Assembly: GCA_031969915.1 (NCBI GenBank)
Contig: DALYJJ010000041.1
Location: forward strand, 1-43,799
DNA from: DALYJJ01 sp031969915
GTDB taxonomy: Bacteria; Acidobacteriota; Terriglobia; Bryobacterales; Bryobacteraceae
Direction of reading: 5' to 3'
DNA: 43,799 nt
Both the position numbers and the translations under genes were made by a program. The notes beneath the pieces are model-generated. The model had not been told where the DNA came from, ran no database searches, and saw only the letters and a list, made by a program, of their open reading frames with translations. Below, piece by piece: positions 7,517 to 16,033 of the stretch. The first letter of the stretch is position 1, and the number at the start of each line of letters is the position of its first letter.

Positions 7517-8443
7517 ATGCGATTGTTCCTGTTGTCCGCCCTGGTGGTTACTCTCTCCGCCCAAACGCCGCAGCCGCCGCGGCCGAATATCAGCCTCAGC
7601 ACGTATAGCCTCGACGAGGTGGTGGCGGTGATCGACGGCAGGCCCTTCACGGCGGGGCAACTGGACGCGCTGACGAACTCGTTCCAGGGTTTGCGGCAGA
7701 ACATGCAGTCGAATCCGGAAGGCTTCCTGCAGCAGTACGGGTTTCTGATTGCGTTGACCAAGATGGCGGAGAAGAGCGGGCTGGAGAACAAGACGCCGAC
7801 CCGGGAACGGCTGGAGTATTCGCGGGTTCAGATCCTGGGGAATGCGCAGATCGACCAGCAGTTCATGGACATTCCGCTGGGCGAGCCCGAGTTGCGCGCC
7901 TATTACGAGAAGCACAAGGACAACTACTCGTTCGTGAACATCAAGGCGATCTACGTCCCGTTCAGTGCGGCGCCGCCTCCCCGGATGGACCCCAAGGCGA
8001 AGAAGATCCTCTCGGAAGCGGAGGCTCTCGCGAAGGCGGTTGCGGTGGCAAAGGAAGCTCGCGCAGCGGGCGCGGACTTCGTGAAACTGGTGCAGGCGTA
8101 CTCCGACGACCCGGTTTCGAAGACCAAGGATGGTGACTTCGGCACGTTCCGGCGGAGCGACAAGAGCATCCCGCCCGATATCGGCAAGGTTCTGTTCTCG
8201 ATGAAGACGGGCGACGTGAGCGACCCGGTGAAGCAGCCGAACGGCTACTACGTGTTCAAGGCCGTGGAAGCGGCGAACCAGACCTACGAGCAGGCGCTTC
8301 CCACGATGGCCACCGACGCGCGGGGAGCGATGTTGCAGGAGTGGGTGGAGAAGACCATGAAGGGCGTGAAGGTAGACATCAAGAACCCCGGGTATTTCGG
8401 CAAGAAAGACGGCGCCGCTGCCGGTGCGCCGCCCGCCAAGTAA
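7517..8443 (+). CDS. Exported parvulin-type peptidyl-prolyl isomerase
   Basis: A 308-residue protein with a signal peptide (MRLFLLSALVVTLSA). It has a SurA/PrsA-like N-terminal helical region (YSLDEVVAVIDGRPFTAGQLDAL), a long helix, and a parvulin domain at about 130-265. The domain shows KAIYVPF, a DGDFGTFRRSDKSIPPDIGKVLFSMKTGDVS-like core and PNGYYVFKAVE. It should act as a foldase or chaperone for outer-membrane or secreted proteins in the periplasm. The tail is Gly/Ala-rich. The small metallopeptidase-like gene starts 3 nt after its stop, so the two are likely cotranscribed. Confidence 0.88.
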   Translation: MRLFLLSALVVTLSAQTPQPPRPNISLSTYSLDEVVAVIDGRPFTAGQLDALTNSFQGLRQNMQSNPEGFLQQYGFLIALTKMAEKSGLENKTPTRERLEYSRVQILGNAQIDQQFMDIPLGEPELRAYYEKHKDNYSFVNIKAIYVPFSAAPPPRMDPKAKKILSEAEALAKAVAVAKEARAAGADFVKLVQAYSDDPVSKTKDGDFGTFRRSDKSIPPDIGKVLFSMKTGDVSDPVKQPNGYYVFKAVEAANQTYEQALPTMATDARGAMLQEWVEKTMKGVKVDIKNPGYFGKKDGAAAGAPPAK

Positions 8444-8446
8444 GTC

Positions 8447-9040
8447 TTGCCGTCCAAACCGCTTCTGTTTCCGCCGTCGCTCAACGCGGCCCAACGAGAG
8501 ACGATCCGCATCGCCACGCGGCGCCTTCCCCCACTGACGGGTGCTCCGGTTCGGGTGGTGTTCCAGCCCTCGTTGCGCGCCTGGCGGGGGCGGCTGCTGA
8601 TCGAGAGCGACCGGGGCCACGAGGTGCACGCGGCGGCGTTTGTGCGCGAGCGGCGCGTGGTGCTGGAGTCCGCTCTGCTCGCCGACCGGCGCGAGTGCTC
8701 GCGGATCCTGGTGCACGAGTTGTTTCACTTCTCGTGGCTGCGGCTGGGCAATCCGCGCCGGCGGAGTTGGGAGCAACTGCTTCGGGCCGAATGGAAACGG
8801 CACGCGCGGGGCGAATTGGGATGGTCGTCGGAGTGGCGCAAGGCGGCCCTGACGGCAGGCGACCTGCGGGAGCGAAGCCGCCGCTGGCGCGAGTACGCAT
8901 GCGAAAGCTACTGCGATACCGCGGCCTGGCTCTTCTCCACGATCAACGCGCACGGCGAGTACACGCTGGCCGCCCGGCACCGCGAACTGCGGCGGCACTG
9001 GTTTCGAGACAACCTGCCCGCGGCCGGGATACCGATATAA
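8447..9040 (+). CDS. Small HExxH putative zinc metallopeptidase
   Basis: 197 residues from a TTG start three nt after the PPIase stop. The centre holds RILVHELFHFSWLRLG, an HExxH zinc-site motif (HELFH). About 65 residues later EYACESYCDTAAW offers a candidate third zinc ligand (Glu or Asp). There is no signal peptide or membrane segment, so it is probably cytoplasmic. The protein is very Arg-rich. The pattern suggests a zincin fold, but I cannot place it in a named peptidase family. Its coupling to an exported PPIase suggests a protein quality-control link (inference). Confidence 0.65.
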   Translation: MPSKPLLFPPSLNAAQRETIRIATRRLPPLTGAPVRVVFQPSLRAWRGRLLIESDRGHEVHAAAFVRERRVVLESALLADRRECSRILVHELFHFSWLRLGNPRRRSWEQLLRAEWKRHARGELGWSSEWRKAALTAGDLRERSRRWREYACESYCDTAAWLFSTINAHGEYTLAARHRELRRHWFRDNLPAAGIPI

Positions 9041-9041
9041 T
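9036..9041 (+). promoter_or_regulatory. -10 element upstream of the TlpA-like gene
   Basis: TATAAT overlaps the stop codon of the metallopeptidase gene. It is followed by a purine-rich GAGAGGAG (9045-9052), a plausible ribosome-binding site for the GTG at 9064. Unlike many starts here, this gene would have a short leader. Confidence 0.4.
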
Positions 9042-9063
9042 CGGGAGAGGAGCCTAGCCCATC

Positions 9064-9657
9064 GTGCACACCCGGATTCCGGCAGCGGTCGCGCTGTCCC
9101 TCGCGCTGTTTCTGACCGCCTGCTCGCGCCCGGCGCCCAACAACGAAGCGGCGTCGACGGTCAAGGCCTCCTCGGAGCGCAAAGCGGCTCCCGAGTTCAC
9201 GCTGAAGGACGCCGACGGCAAGACGGTCTCGCTCGCCGATTACAAGGGCAAGATTGTACTGCTCAATTTCTGGGCGACCTGGTGCGGCCCCTGCAAGGTG
9301 GAGATCCCGTGGTTCGTCGAATTTGAGAAGCAGTACAAGGACAAGGGATTCGCGGTGCTGGGCGTGGCGATGGATGAAGAAGGCTGGGACGTGGTGCGGC
9401 CTTACATCCAGGAGAAGAAGGTGAACTACCGGGTGCTGCTGGGCAACGATTCGACCGCCGAAGCTTACGGCGGCGTCGAGTCTCTGCCGACCACGTTCCT
9501 CATCGATCGCGAGGGGCGCATCGCCTCCACGCACGTGGGCTTGGTGAGCAGGAGTGATTACCAGAATGAGATTAACGAGCTTGTCGAAAAGACTTCGGCC
9601 CGCCGCACCGGCGCTCCTGTTTCTCTGCCTGCCTTTTTCTTCGGCGGCGCAAAGTAG
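9064..9657 (+). CDS. TlpA/ResA-like thiol-disulfide oxidoreductase lipoprotein
   Basis: 197 residues from a GTG start. The signal peptide ends in a clear lipobox, LTAC, with lipidated Cys20. After a Ser/Ala-rich linker the thioredoxin-like fold begins (PEFTLKDADGKTVSLADYKG), with the active site FWATWCGPCK (Cys74 and Cys77). The cis-Pro segment SLPTTFLIDREG is present. It is expected to be a membrane-anchored periplasmic reductase, for example in cytochrome c maturation. The last 30 or so codons overlap the next gene by 92 nt and encode a tail (TSARRTGAPVSLP) that does not look like the usual TlpA end. Confidence 0.9.
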   Translation: MHTRIPAAVALSLALFLTACSRPAPNNEAASTVKASSERKAAPEFTLKDADGKTVSLADYKGKIVLLNFWATWCGPCKVEIPWFVEFEKQYKDKGFAVLGVAMDEEGWDVVRPYIQEKKVNYRVLLGNDSTAEAYGGVESLPTTFLIDREGRIASTHVGLVSRSDYQNEINELVEKTSARRTGAPVSLPAFFFGGAK

Positions 9658-10057
9658 CGCGGTGCTGTCGGTGGCCGAACCGGCGAAGGTCACCCTGCGC
9701 CGCGAGACGCCGGTGGTGGTGCCGCTCGCCGTTTCGCTGAAGAGCGGCTACCACGTGAACAGCACCACGCCGCCGGACCCCTACCTGATTCCGCTCAAAC
9801 TCACCTGGGACGAGGCGATCGTGAAGGTGGAGCGGACGGACTTTCCGAAGCCGCTGATGCAGAAATTCGAGTTCAGCGAGAAGCCTCTTTCCGTTTACGA
9901 AGGCAACTTCGAAATCAAGACCACGCTGCGCGCGCCGAAGACCGCGGCCACGGGGCCCAACGTCCTCGCCGCGAAGCTTCGCTATCAGGCGTGTTCGGAT
10001 ACGGCCTGCCTGCCGCCCAAGACCATCGAGGTCAAGGTCCCTGTCGTCATCCAATAG
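9566..10057 (+). CDS. Free-standing DsbD alpha-like (N-terminal) domain protein, exported
   Basis: 163 residues from the ATG at 9566, preceded by AGGAG at 9550-9554. A signal peptide (PAAPALLFLCLPFSSAAQ) is followed by one immunoglobulin-like domain. The LRYQACSDTACLPPKT segment is the same cysteine-pair region as in the DsbD-like gene at 1-613. No membrane domain or thioredoxin domain follows. It overlaps the TlpA-like gene by 92 nt in another frame and is probably translationally coupled to it. A redox partnership with the TlpA-like lipoprotein is inferred. Confidence 0.8.
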   Translation: MRLTSLSKRLRPAAPALLFLCLPFSSAAQSSAVLSVAEPAKVTLRRETPVVVPLAVSLKSGYHVNSTTPPDPYLIPLKLTWDEAIVKVERTDFPKPLMQKFEFSEKPLSVYEGNFEIKTTLRAPKTAATGPNVLAAKLRYQACSDTACLPPKTIEVKVPVVIQ

Positions 10058-10061
10058 GACC

Positions 10062-10847
10062 CTGCTGATCCGTCCGGGAGCGATCGGGGACTTCATCGTG
10101 TCCCTGCCGGCGCTCAAGTTCCTGTCGGCGCCGGAGACGGAACTGTGGGCGCCCTCGGCGGTGCTCCCGCTGGCGCGCTTCGCGGCCCGGACTTGTTCCA
10201 TTGCCTCAACTGGCCTCGATCTGCTGGAACTGCCCGGTGTCGAGCCCCCGGCTTCCTTGCTCGAGCGGCTCGGCTCGTTTGACCGGATCGTCTCCTGGTA
10301 TGGGAGCGCCCGGGAGCCGTTTCGCGAGCGGGTGAGGGACCTGGGTCTGCCCTTCCACTTCCTTCCGTCGTTGCCACCGGAGCAAGGGGAAGAACACGCC
10401 GCGGACTTCTACCTTCGATGCGCGGGCGGCAGTCCACCGGCGCGGCCGCGCATCGACTGCCCACGGCGGGACGAAGGCTTCGTGGCGATCCATCCGTTTT
10501 CGGGAAGCGGCCGCAAGAACTGGCCGCTCGAGAACTACCGCGCGGTGGCGGCGGCGCTGGGCGATGTGCGCTGGTGCGCCGGTCCGTTCGAAGATCTGCC
10601 CGGGGCGGTTCGGATCGACGATCTCTATGAGTTGGCGTGCTGGCTGGCCGGGGCGCGACTGTTTCTGGGCAACGACAGCGGCATCGCCCATCTGGCGGCG
10701 GCGGTGGGCACTCCGGTGATCTCGTTGTTCGGCCCCACGGATCCGCGTGTTTGGGCCCCCCGCGGACGCAGCGTGCGAGTGCTCGCGCCGATGGACCGCG
10801 TGACGCCGGGCGACGTGCTCAACGAAATCCGGCGGCGGTCAGGATGA
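10062..10847 (+). CDS. Glycosyltransferase family 9 (heptosyltransferase-like)
   Basis: The GT9 N-terminal motif LLIRPGAIGDFIVSLPAL begins at about 10062, but no ATG, GTG or TTG lies there. A CTG at 10062 or 10065 is the likely start. The first GTG in frame (10098) would remove most of the motif. The C-terminal half has IHPFSGSGRKNWPLENY and FLGNDSGIAHLAAAVGTPVISLFGPTDPRVW, the nucleotide-sugar site of ADP-heptose LPS heptosyltransferases. It should add a sugar to a cell-envelope glycan in the cytoplasm. Its 3' end overlaps the convergent GT39 gene by 29 bp. Confidence 0.85.
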   Translation: MLIRPGAIGDFIVSLPALKFLSAPETELWAPSAVLPLARFAARTCSIASTGLDLLELPGVEPPASLLERLGSFDRIVSWYGSAREPFRERVRDLGLPFHFLPSLPPEQGEEHAADFYLRCAGGSPPARPRIDCPRRDEGFVAIHPFSGSGRKNWPLENYRAVAAALGDVRWCAGPFEDLPGAVRIDDLYELACWLAGARLFLGNDSGIAHLAAAVGTPVISLFGPTDPRVWAPRGRSVRVLAPMDRVTPGDVLNEIRRRSG

Positions 10848-12675
10848 GGCCGAGCTTTCTTTGGTCGCCGGCGACGGAGAAGGTCTTGTCGATGGCGATG
10901 GTCAAGGTCTGCCCCGAGGCGGGCGGCGTGGTGAGGGTGTGGGCTCCGGTGCGCGGCAGCTCGACATCGAGCAGCGGCTTTCCATCGAGCGATACGGTGA
11001 CGCGGCGTCCCGGGGCCTGATCGGGAAGGAACAACTCGACGAGCACCGGCCGCGCCTGTGCGGGCGCCTTCAAGAGAATCGCGGCGCGATCGCCCATCCA
11101 CCGCCAGCGCCCCTGTTCGAGTTCAAAGACGCCGCTCACGATCTGGCTGGCGGCTTCGGGCGCGTTCATGGGCACGAATTCGAGTACCGGCTTGCGTTCC
11201 ATAACGCGAAAGGCCTGGACCACGTCGGCGGGTTCGCCGGCGACATCGAAAGGCCGCAGGCCGTTGGACGCGGTGGAGTAGCCGGACTTCGTTCCGAGGC
11301 CGATCAGACGCAGCGGAAGCAAGGGGCGGATCTCGCGTTCGGCGTAGGGAACCAGTTGTCCGCCGCCGGTGGTCAACGGGATGGGGTAGGCGAGGCGGCT
11401 CGCGAGCACGAAATCGCCGGGGCGCAGGGGCTGCGCGCGCCGAACGGCGACGCCGCCTTGCTCTTCGGCGTAGTAGCGAAGGCCCCATTCGCCATTGATC
11501 CAGGTGCGCGATTCGCTGGTTTCGGCGCGCAGCGAGCGGACGAACGCGCGGTAGCCGTCCCAGTGCTGGTAGTTGACGAACGCCAAGGCCAGGCTGAATG
11601 CGCCCTGCGCGGCGATGGACGGCCACAGCCAACGGCGGGGGGCGTGCTTCGCCGCGAGGATCGAGACGGGCAGGGCGAGCGGCAACAGATACCGGGCTGA
11701 GCCGGCGAAGAACAGAGCCAGCGCAGCGGCGAAAAACAGCAGGGCCCACTGGGCTTCGAACTCGCGCCAGAGGCGGACGCAGGCGGCGAGCACCATCGCT
11801 CCGGCCGCCGCCGACGCCCAGTAAAGAGGATGCGCATCGAGCAACGCAGCGGCCGCGGCGGCGGCCACCGCGACGGGCCACATGCGACGGAAGGCGGCTA
11901 CGGCCAGCACCGGCCAAACCACCCATCCCAGGTGCGCGGTGAGAGCCGCCGCGTTTGACAGCTTCGCCGCGAGCGATTGCAGGTTGTAGGTGCGGAAGTG
12001 GCCGGCGAGCACCGTGGCCGGCAAATCGCCGGTGGAGAAACGTTCGAACGCCTGCCAGGCGAGAAGGACGATCACGGGAGTCGCCGCGATGCCCCAGGCC
12101 GCGATGGACGAACGCTTTCGCTGCCACACGAACAACCACAAGACGGGAACCAGGACCACCGACTGGTAGGCCGAAAGCGCGGTGAGCGCGAGCGCGAGCG
12201 CGGCCCAGGCGAGGCGGCCCTGAACGAAGAGCGCGACGGAAACGAGCCAGAGCGCGACGAGCGGGAGGTCGCTCTCGAGCGAGTTTCCGTTGACGACGAA
12301 GGCCGGCGTGAGGAGGAACAGGGCGGCGGCGGCGAGGGCTCGCTCCGGCGCGAAGCGTTGGGCGAGCGCGAGGGAAGCCCATGCCGCGGCCAGCGAAAAA
12401 ACAAGATACGCGGCGTGAAACGGCGCCTCGCGGATGTCCCCCAGAAGAGCGAGCAGGCCGCCCAGCCACCAGGCGTTGAGCGGAGGATGCGGATGCCCGC
12501 GCATGTCCACTTCATCACCCAGGAACACATAGCGGGCGTGGGTGGGATGAAGCGGGTCAATCTGCGCGTGCTGCGCGCCCGCGAGGTAGTAGACATCGTC
12601 GCCCTGAATCGCCTGATTCAGGAAGGGCAGACGGATCAGCAGCACCAGGGAGGCGAGGAAGAGAAGGCTCCGCAA
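10819..12675 (-). CDS. ArnT/PMT-like GT39 membrane glycosyltransferase
   Basis: 618 residues from a TTG start 15 nt after the extended gcvPB frame. The N-terminal part is a polytopic membrane domain of roughly ten hydrophobic segments. A first-loop acidic motif (QGDDVYYLAG) and a RGHPHPPLNAWW segment are typical of lipid-linked sugar transferases of the GT39/GT83 type. The last 200 residues or so are soluble and beta-rich. Such enzymes move sugars from polyprenyl-phosphate carriers to proteins or lipids outside the membrane; the substrate is unknown. The 3' end overlaps the GT9 gene tail-to-tail. Confidence 0.8.
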   Translation of the reverse strand: MRSLLFLASLVLLIRLPFLNQAIQGDDVYYLAGAQHAQIDPLHPTHARYVFLGDEVDMRGHPHPPLNAWWLGGLLALLGDIREAPFHAAYLVFSLAAAWASLALAQRFAPERALAAAALFLLTPAFVVNGNSLESDLPLVALWLVSVALFVQGRLAWAALALALTALSAYQSVVLVPVLWLFVWQRKRSSIAAWGIAATPVIVLLAWQAFERFSTGDLPATVLAGHFRTYNLQSLAAKLSNAAALTAHLGWVVWPVLAVAAFRRMWPVAVAAAAAAALLDAHPLYWASAAAGAMVLAACVRLWREFEAQWALLFFAAALALFFAGSARYLLPLALPVSILAAKHAPRRWLWPSIAAQGAFSLALAFVNYQHWDGYRAFVRSLRAETSESRTWINGEWGLRYYAEEQGGVAVRRAQPLRPGDFVLASRLAYPIPLTTGGGQLVPYAEREIRPLLPLRLIGLGTKSGYSTASNGLRPFDVAGEPADVVQAFRVMERKPVLEFVPMNAPEAASQIVSGVFELEQGRWRWMGDRAAILLKAPAQARPVLVELFLPDQAPGRRVTVSLDGKPLLDVELPRTGAHTLTTPPASGQTLTIAIDKTFSVAGDQRKLGLILTAAGFR

Positions 12676-12690
12676 TCCCCGATGATAACG

Positions 12691-14188
12691 CTAGTCGGCG
12701 GCCTTGCCGGCTGCCGATTCCCGTCTCCAGCGGAGCACCGGTTTGCGCGCGGCGGTGGTTTCATCCACGCGACTGACGCGGGTGGAGTGCGGCGCCTTGA
12801 GTACGAACTCCGGCTCCGATCTCCTTGGCGATGGAGATCATCGCGTCCACGAAGAGATCGATCTCCTGCTTGCTCTCCGTCTCCGTGGGTTCGATCATGA
12901 GCGCGCCCTTGACGATGAGCGGGAAGCTCACCGTATAGGGATGGAAGCCGTAATCGATGAGGCGCTTGGCGATGTCGCCGGTTCGCACGCCGCGCTTGGC
13001 CTGCCGCTCGTCGCTGAAGACGCATTCGTGCATGCTCGCCGCGGGGTAGGCGATCTGATAGTACTTCTCGAGAAATGCCCGGATGTAATTGGCGTTGAGC
13101 AGCGCGTCGAGGGTGGCGTTGCGGAGGCCAGGGCCGCCGTGGGCCATGATGTAGGCGAGGGCGCGCACGAGCACGCCGAAGTTTCCGTAGAAGGCGCGCA
13201 CTTTGCCGATGGAGTGGGGCCGGTTGTAGTCGTGCGTCCAGAGGCCGTTGACCTTCCGCTGGCGAGGCGCCGGGAGGAAGGGTTCCAGGTGGCTCTTCAC
13301 GGCCACCGCGCCGGCGCCGGGCCCGCCGCCGCCATGCGGGGTGGAGAACGTCTTATGCAGGTTGAGGTGCATCACGTCGACGCCGAAATCGCCGGGCCGG
13401 GTGATCCCCACCAACGCATTCATGTTTGCGCCGTCCATGTAGACCTGGGCGCCCTTGGCGTGGAGGATGGCGGCCACGCGAACGATCTCCTCTTCGAAGA
13501 CGCCGACGGTATTGGGGTTGGTCACCATCAACGCGGCCACATCCTCGGTGACCGCCTTTTCGAGCACCGCCGGATCGACCATGCCGCGATCGTTCGACTT
13601 CAGATTCTCGACGCTATAGCCGACCATCGAAGCGGTGGCGGGATTCGTTCCGTGCGCGGAGTCCGGCGCCAGGATCTTCTTCCGCGGGTTGCCCTGGGCT
13701 TCGAGGAACGCGCGCACCAGCAGGATGCCGGTCAGCTCGCCATGCGCTCCGGCGGCGGGCTGCAAGGTCACCGCGTCCATGCCGGTGATCTCCGCGAGCG
13801 CCTGTTCCAGCGCTCCGATCACCTCCATGGCGCCCTGCGACAACGCCTCGGGCTGATACGGGTGGGCCCACGCGAGGCCTTCGGTCCGGGCCACCAGTTC
13901 GTTCACGCGCGGGTTGTACTTCATGGTGCAGGAGCCCAAAGGAAACAGGCCCAGGTCGATGCCGTAGTTCCACGTGGAGAGCCGCGTGAAATGGCGGATC
14001 GCTTCGATCTCGCTGACTTCGGGGAAATCCTCGATCTCCGCGCGAACGTTTTCCCGGCCCAGCGCCGCCGCCGCGTCCACCGGAGGGACGTCGAGAGGCG
14101 GAAGCTGATAGCCCTTCTTACCCGGCGAACTGATCTCAAACAAAAGCGATTCGTTCTGATTGATGTGTGAACTGACCTTGCGAACCAT
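12691..14188 (-). CDS. gcvPB: Glycine dehydrogenase (decarboxylating) subunit 2, C-terminus frameshifted
   Basis: The PLP-binding half of the split P-protein, which decarboxylates glycine and passes the aminomethyl group to the lipoyl arm of GcvH. The ATG at 14188 overlaps the gcvPA stop (TAATG). It has LGSCTMKYNPR, QPAAGAHGELTG, SAHGTNPATA and the PLP lysine in HLNLHKTFSTPHGGGGPG (Lys279). The uninterrupted frame stops at 12761 with an unlike-family tail. Skipping one base near 12811-12821 restores EPEFVLKAPHSTRVSRVDE and TAARKPVLRWRRES, the normal GcvPB end, with a stop at 12691. I give the restored extent; the uninterrupted frame spans 12761-14188. Confidence 0.85.
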
Positions 14189-15537
14189 TACCGCCGCGCC
14201 CCCATCGCCTGACCGGCTGTCTGCGTCATCAACACTTCGCGCACCGCGTCCATCGCTTCCCGCTTCGACATTTCCGTGGCACACAACAGCGTTGTGCCCG
14301 CGAGTTCCGGATACCAGCGGCCCAGATCCAGGCCGCCGATCACGTTCTTTTCGAGCAGCGCTTCGTTGACCTCCGCGACGCTCCGGCCCTCGCAACGGGC
14401 CACGAACTCGTTGAAGAACGGCCCGCTGAACCGCAGCGGCAAGCCGCCGGCCAGATAGTGCGCCTTGGCCAGGTTCTGCTCGGCCAGTTCGCGCAGGCCC
14501 TGCTTGCCATACACGGTCATGTAGACGGTGGCCATCAGAGCGATCAGCGCCTGGTTGGTGCAGATGTTCGAGGTCGCCTTCTCGCGGCGGATGTGCTGCT
14601 CGCGCGTGGAGAGCGTGAGGCAGAAGGCGCGGCGTCCCTCGGAATCCCTGGTCTCTCCGACCAGGCGGCCGGGGATCTGCCGGATGTACTTTTCCTTGGT
14701 CGCGATGATGCCGGCGAAGGGACCGCCGTAGCTGGGCGGGATGGCGAAGCTCTGCAGTTCGCCGGCGACGATGTCCGCTTCGCGCGGCGGCTCCAGCAAC
14801 CCGAGAGACACCGCCTCCGTAAAGACAACGATCAGGAGCGCGCCGTGTTTGCGCGCCAGCTCCGAGGCCGCCTTCACGTTCTCCACGACGCCGAAGAAGT
14901 TCGGCGTCTGGATGATCACGGCCGCGGTCTGCGCGTTCAATTTGCTATCCAGGTCTTCGAGGTCGACCGCGCCGGTGGCGTCGGCATAGCCGAATTCCTC
15001 CACGGGCATGCCCTGGTGCCGGGCATAGGTGCGCAGCACATCGCGATACTCGGGGTGGACGGAGCGGGCGACCAGCGTGCGGTCGCGCCCGGTGACGCGG
15101 ACGGCCATCATGGCGGCTTCCGGGACCGCGGACGATCCGTCGTACATCGACGCGTTGGCCACGTCCATGCCGGTGAGCTGGCAAACCATGCTCTGGAACT
15201 CGAAGATGGTGGTCAGCGTTCCCTGGGCGATTTCCGCCTGGTAGGGAGTGTAGGAGGTGAGGAACTCGCCGCGCGAGACCACGGTGTCCACGAGCACGGG
15301 GCGGTAATGGTAGTACACGCCGGCGCCCAGAAACGAAGCGTAGCCGTTGGCGTTCTCCAGACCGCGCGCCCGGAAGTAATCGACGATCTCATACTCGGAC
15401 TTGCCGGGGTCAATGGCCAGCGGGCGTTTCAGAAGGACGTCTTCGGGGAGCTGTTTGTAGAGCTGTTCGGGCGCATCGAGGCCGCATGCGGCCAGCATCT
15501 CCCGCCGCTCGTAATCCGACTTCGGTAGGTATCGCAA
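14188..15537 (-). CDS. gcvPA: Glycine dehydrogenase (decarboxylating) subunit 1
   Basis: 449 residues, the N-terminal half of the two-gene form of the P-protein. It starts at a TTG (15537) giving MRYLPKSDYER, the usual family N-terminus, with an AGGA about nine nt upstream. YTPYQAEIAQGTLTTIFEFQSMVCQLTGMDVANASMYDGSSA and NICTNQALIALMATVYM-like segments are typical. It forms the heterotetrameric P-protein with GcvPB, whose start overlaps its stop. About 108 bp separate it from gcvH; this gap holds nothing I recognise beyond short GGAGGC repeats. Confidence 0.95.
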   Translation of the reverse strand: MRYLPKSDYERREMLAACGLDAPEQLYKQLPEDVLLKRPLAIDPGKSEYEIVDYFRARGLENANGYASFLGAGVYYHYRPVLVDTVVSRGEFLTSYTPYQAEIAQGTLTTIFEFQSMVCQLTGMDVANASMYDGSSAVPEAAMMAVRVTGRDRTLVARSVHPEYRDVLRTYARHQGMPVEEFGYADATGAVDLEDLDSKLNAQTAAVIIQTPNFFGVVENVKAASELARKHGALLIVVFTEAVSLGLLEPPREADIVAGELQSFAIPPSYGGPFAGIIATKEKYIRQIPGRLVGETRDSEGRRAFCLTLSTREQHIRREKATSNICTNQALIALMATVYMTVYGKQGLRELAEQNLAKAHYLAGGLPLRFSGPFFNEFVARCEGRSVAEVNEALLEKNVIGGLDLGRWYPELAGTTLLCATEMSKREAMDAVREVLMTQTAGQAMGARR

Positions 15538-15645
15538 GGCAGTTATCCTGTCGAGGCAACGGACGGGCGCAACACTCGTCGAGGAGGCTTCCGTTCAGGA
15601 GGCGTCCCGCCCTTGGAGTGAGCCCGCCGCTCTTGGGGCCCGTAC

Positions 15646-16023
15646 TTATGATCCCAAATAACTCTGATAGTCCGCAGCCGACATGAGCTGCTTTATTTCC
15701 TCGGGATTGCGGAGGCGGATTTTCACCAGCCAGCCGCCGCCGTGGGGGTCCTCATTGAGAGTCTCCGGCTTGTCCGCCAGGGCGGTGTTCACCTCCACCA
15801 CCTCGCCCGAGACGGGCGCGTAGATGTCGGACACGGCCTTGACGCTCTCCACCGAGCCGAAGGTTGCGCCCTGTTCGATGACGGCGCCTACCTTGGGCAG
15901 GTCGACGTAGACGATGTCGCCCAGTTCGCCTTGCGCATGGTCGGTGATGCCGACCGCGCCCGTATCGCCCTCCAGGGAGACCCACTCGTGTTCTTTGGTG
16001 TAGCGGTAATTGTCCGGATACAT
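15646..16023 (-). CDS. gcvH: Glycine cleavage system H protein
   Basis: A 125-residue lipoyl carrier protein. It starts MYPDNYRYTKEHEWV and has GITDHAQGELGDIVYVDLP and the lipoylation site GSVESVKAVSDIYAPVSGE (Lys62). The arm shuttles the aminomethyl group from the P-protein to GcvT and is then reoxidised by the L-protein, which is not encoded in this window. The gene follows gcvT by 10 nt in the same operon. Confidence 0.97.
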   Translation of the reverse strand: MYPDNYRYTKEHEWVSLEGDTGAVGITDHAQGELGDIVYVDLPKVGAVIEQGATFGSVESVKAVSDIYAPVSGEVVEVNTALADKPETLNEDPHGGGWLVKIRLRNPEEIKQLMSAADYQSYLGS

Positions 16024-16033
16024 CGTTACGCTC

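Noticed and set aside
6044..8998. Very long open frame on the minus strand (984 codons)
   Set aside because: Its translation is Arg/His/Pro-rich and low-complexity. It is the shadow of three clear plus-strand genes in GC-rich DNA.
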